A stretch of 35,029 bases of DNA, taken from the NCBI GenBank assembly GCA_003667245.1, contig RCNN01000380.1, positions 1 to 35,029 of the forward strand. The letters are read 5' to 3'. The position numbers and the translations under genes are program-made. This stretch comes from Heterostelium multicystogenum (lineage: Eukaryota; Evosea; Eumycetozoa; Acytosteliales; Acytosteliaceae). The notes under the pieces were generated by a model. That model saw only the letters and a program-made list of their open reading frames with translations, was not told where the DNA came from and searched no databases. Of the stretch, positions 33,632 to 35,029 are shown in pieces (the stretch's first letter is position 1; each line of letters opens with the position of its first letter).

Positions 33632-35029
33632 CATCTATTTATTGTTTTTCAATTGTTAAATATTCCAACCCAACTACCTTTTATACTAAAAATGGAAAAT
33701 GTAATCCAACTCTATATGTTACTTTTTTTCAACCAAACTAATTTCATCAAGAAGTCTGATTTTAAATCAGATCCCAATATCAATATTATGGTATTTCTTC
33801 AACAAACTCCTCTAATCCAAATATTCCAAATTAATAGTCAGCTGAATCTTGGAACAAATAATGTTACTCTAACTTTGGAATCAGAATTATATCCAACAAA
33901 AATCCTTTTCATTTGGTCCTTATATTTGTAGAGGTAAATAATATAGATATACTTAAACCATCAATTCATTTATTCATTATAATATAGATTTTTCTTTAAT
34001 TGATTTCTCCATCAAAAAAAAAAAGTGAGCCTTTATTTATCGAATCTAAAGGAATTGTACAATTTTTGGTACAGTTCAACTACTCAATCAACTTTACACC
34101 TAAAATACAATGTACCTCTGTAAAACCATTTTCTTGTTTCATCTCTCCTAGTGACCAATTTAATTTTGATACATTTATCATCTCTGTATCATTATCTCCT
34201 CCTTACACCAATATCAAAGATACAATCCCAATATCTTTTTCATTCGATACTTTACCTCAAGTATCTACTACTATTTTAAATCTATTCATACCAAATGGTA
34301 AATATTTTTATCTAATTTAAATATCAAGTATTTATATTAATTTATATATTATCCCAAGATACTCAATCATCTACGATTCTAAATAGTTTGAACTATCCAG
34401 TCAACAAGCTAGTTGAAAATAATCTATTTTTAAAATATTCTTCACTCTCTATTATAGAAACAACCAATTTCCCAGTATTTCTATTACAAAATAATTCTCT
34501 TAGCTCCAATACTCTCTTTAAAGTAGTAAAGAGGAATTCAACTCATTCGACCTTTGTTTCTTATAATTTGCTGAACAATAATCAAAAGATTACCAACTAT
34601 AAATGTTCTAAATCCTCTAGCTCTTTAACAACATTCACACCTTCAATTTCTAAGATTGGTAAGTTGGATATTACTAGTAATTACATAGTATATTATTTTT
34701 ATTAAAGTTTTAAAAGACTCTTCGAAACTAGGGAAAATGTACATATTTCATCAAACTATGATTCTGCTACCGATTCCGTAATATTACTACTTCTTTTCAA
34801 CTAATGTTTATGTTTCCAATTATGACCTGATAGTAAATATTGGAAAGTTAAATACACAGTTTAAATTAAATAATTGGTATCCATTTACTATTGTCAGTAT
34901 CAATGAGACATATGGATACCAATCTTCTTTTGAAGTTTCCAAAAAACCTTGATGGTGGTCAAGTTTCTGTATACTACGATGAAATTGGTAGTATAGCAAG
35001 TTTAAGTCTTGGAGATTCTTTAGGAGAAC
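33632..35029 (+). CDS. Unrecognised protein, possibly secreted or cell-surface (runs off the window)
   Basis: No family recognised. Coding is inferred from several exons that join in frame. One starts after a TTATTAG acceptor at 33631 and contains NQTNF and NNVTLTLES. Another follows an acceptor near 33987 and contains FIESKGIVQFLVQFNYSINF, ending at a donor near 34300. A third starts with DTQSSTILNSLNYPVNKLV near 34361 and ends at a donor GTAAGTTG near 34660. A fourth starts near 34709. The chain is rich in Ser, Asn, Thr, Phe and Ile with short alternating hydrophobic stretches and many N-x-S/T sites, which suggests beta-sandwich repeats in an extracellular protein. Few Lys/Glu-rich helices are present. 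Breaks lie in the 11-A run near 34014-34024 and near 34770 and 34948. The N-terminus, any signal peptide and the C-terminus are not seen. AT content is higher than in the other genes. Confidence 0.6.

Overview
This window comes from a eukaryotic nuclear genome, almost certainly a dictyostelid social amoeba. Noncoding DNA is very AT-rich and full of simple repeats (AAT, CAA/TTG, AATC, TAGA, poly-A/T). Introns are short, mostly 60 to 350 bp, with GTA(A/T/G)GT donors. Some proteins carry Gln/Asn/Ser tracts, and there is a protein with the domain order of the Dictyostelium GbpA/GbpB cyclic-nucleotide phosphodiesterases. Species cannot be fixed from the window. Coding base composition looks less extreme than in D. 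discoideum, which would fit another dictyostelid group.

Layout, left to right: mitochondrial carrier (+, 5' truncated, 1-336); ribosomal protein S15 (-, 553-1247); HAD hydrolase of HDHD3 type (-, 1662-2700); NatA catalytic subunit NAA10 (+, 3045-4011); Q/P/N-rich coiled-coil protein (-, 4493-6893); proteasome assembly chaperone PSMD9/p27 (+, 9951-10977); plant-type GH35 beta-galactosidase (-, 11163-13595); MCM9 helicase (+, 14531-17501); Ser/Asn/Gln-rich unknown (-, about 17610-18822); compact secretin/adhesion-type 7TM receptor, LrlA-like (+, 21157-22392); VTT/SNARE-associated membrane protein (+, 23485-24517); MOB1 (-, 24907-26033); cyclic-nucleotide-stimulated phosphodiesterase with metallo-beta-lactamase and two cNMP-binding domains (+, 27340-30737); SSAT-like GNAT acetyltransferase (-, 30814-31459); and the start of an unrecognised, possibly secreted protein (+, from about 33632, running off the end).

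The genes do not form a pathway. They are ordinary housekeeping and signalling genes. Two properties of the region stand out. First, orientation alternates: 12 of 14 neighbouring pairs are on opposite strands, with short convergent spacers and long divergent ones. Second, almost every gene is interrupted by single-base insertions or deletions, mostly in homopolymer runs, while splice sites, active-site residues and stop positions are kept. This includes RPS15, MOB1 and PSMD9. The simplest reading is sequencing or assembly error and not pseudogenes, so I annotate the genes as probably functional and give the break positions. NAA10 and the receptor read through cleanly once introns are removed. 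I found no convincing new biological system, mobile element, CRISPR array or tRNA.
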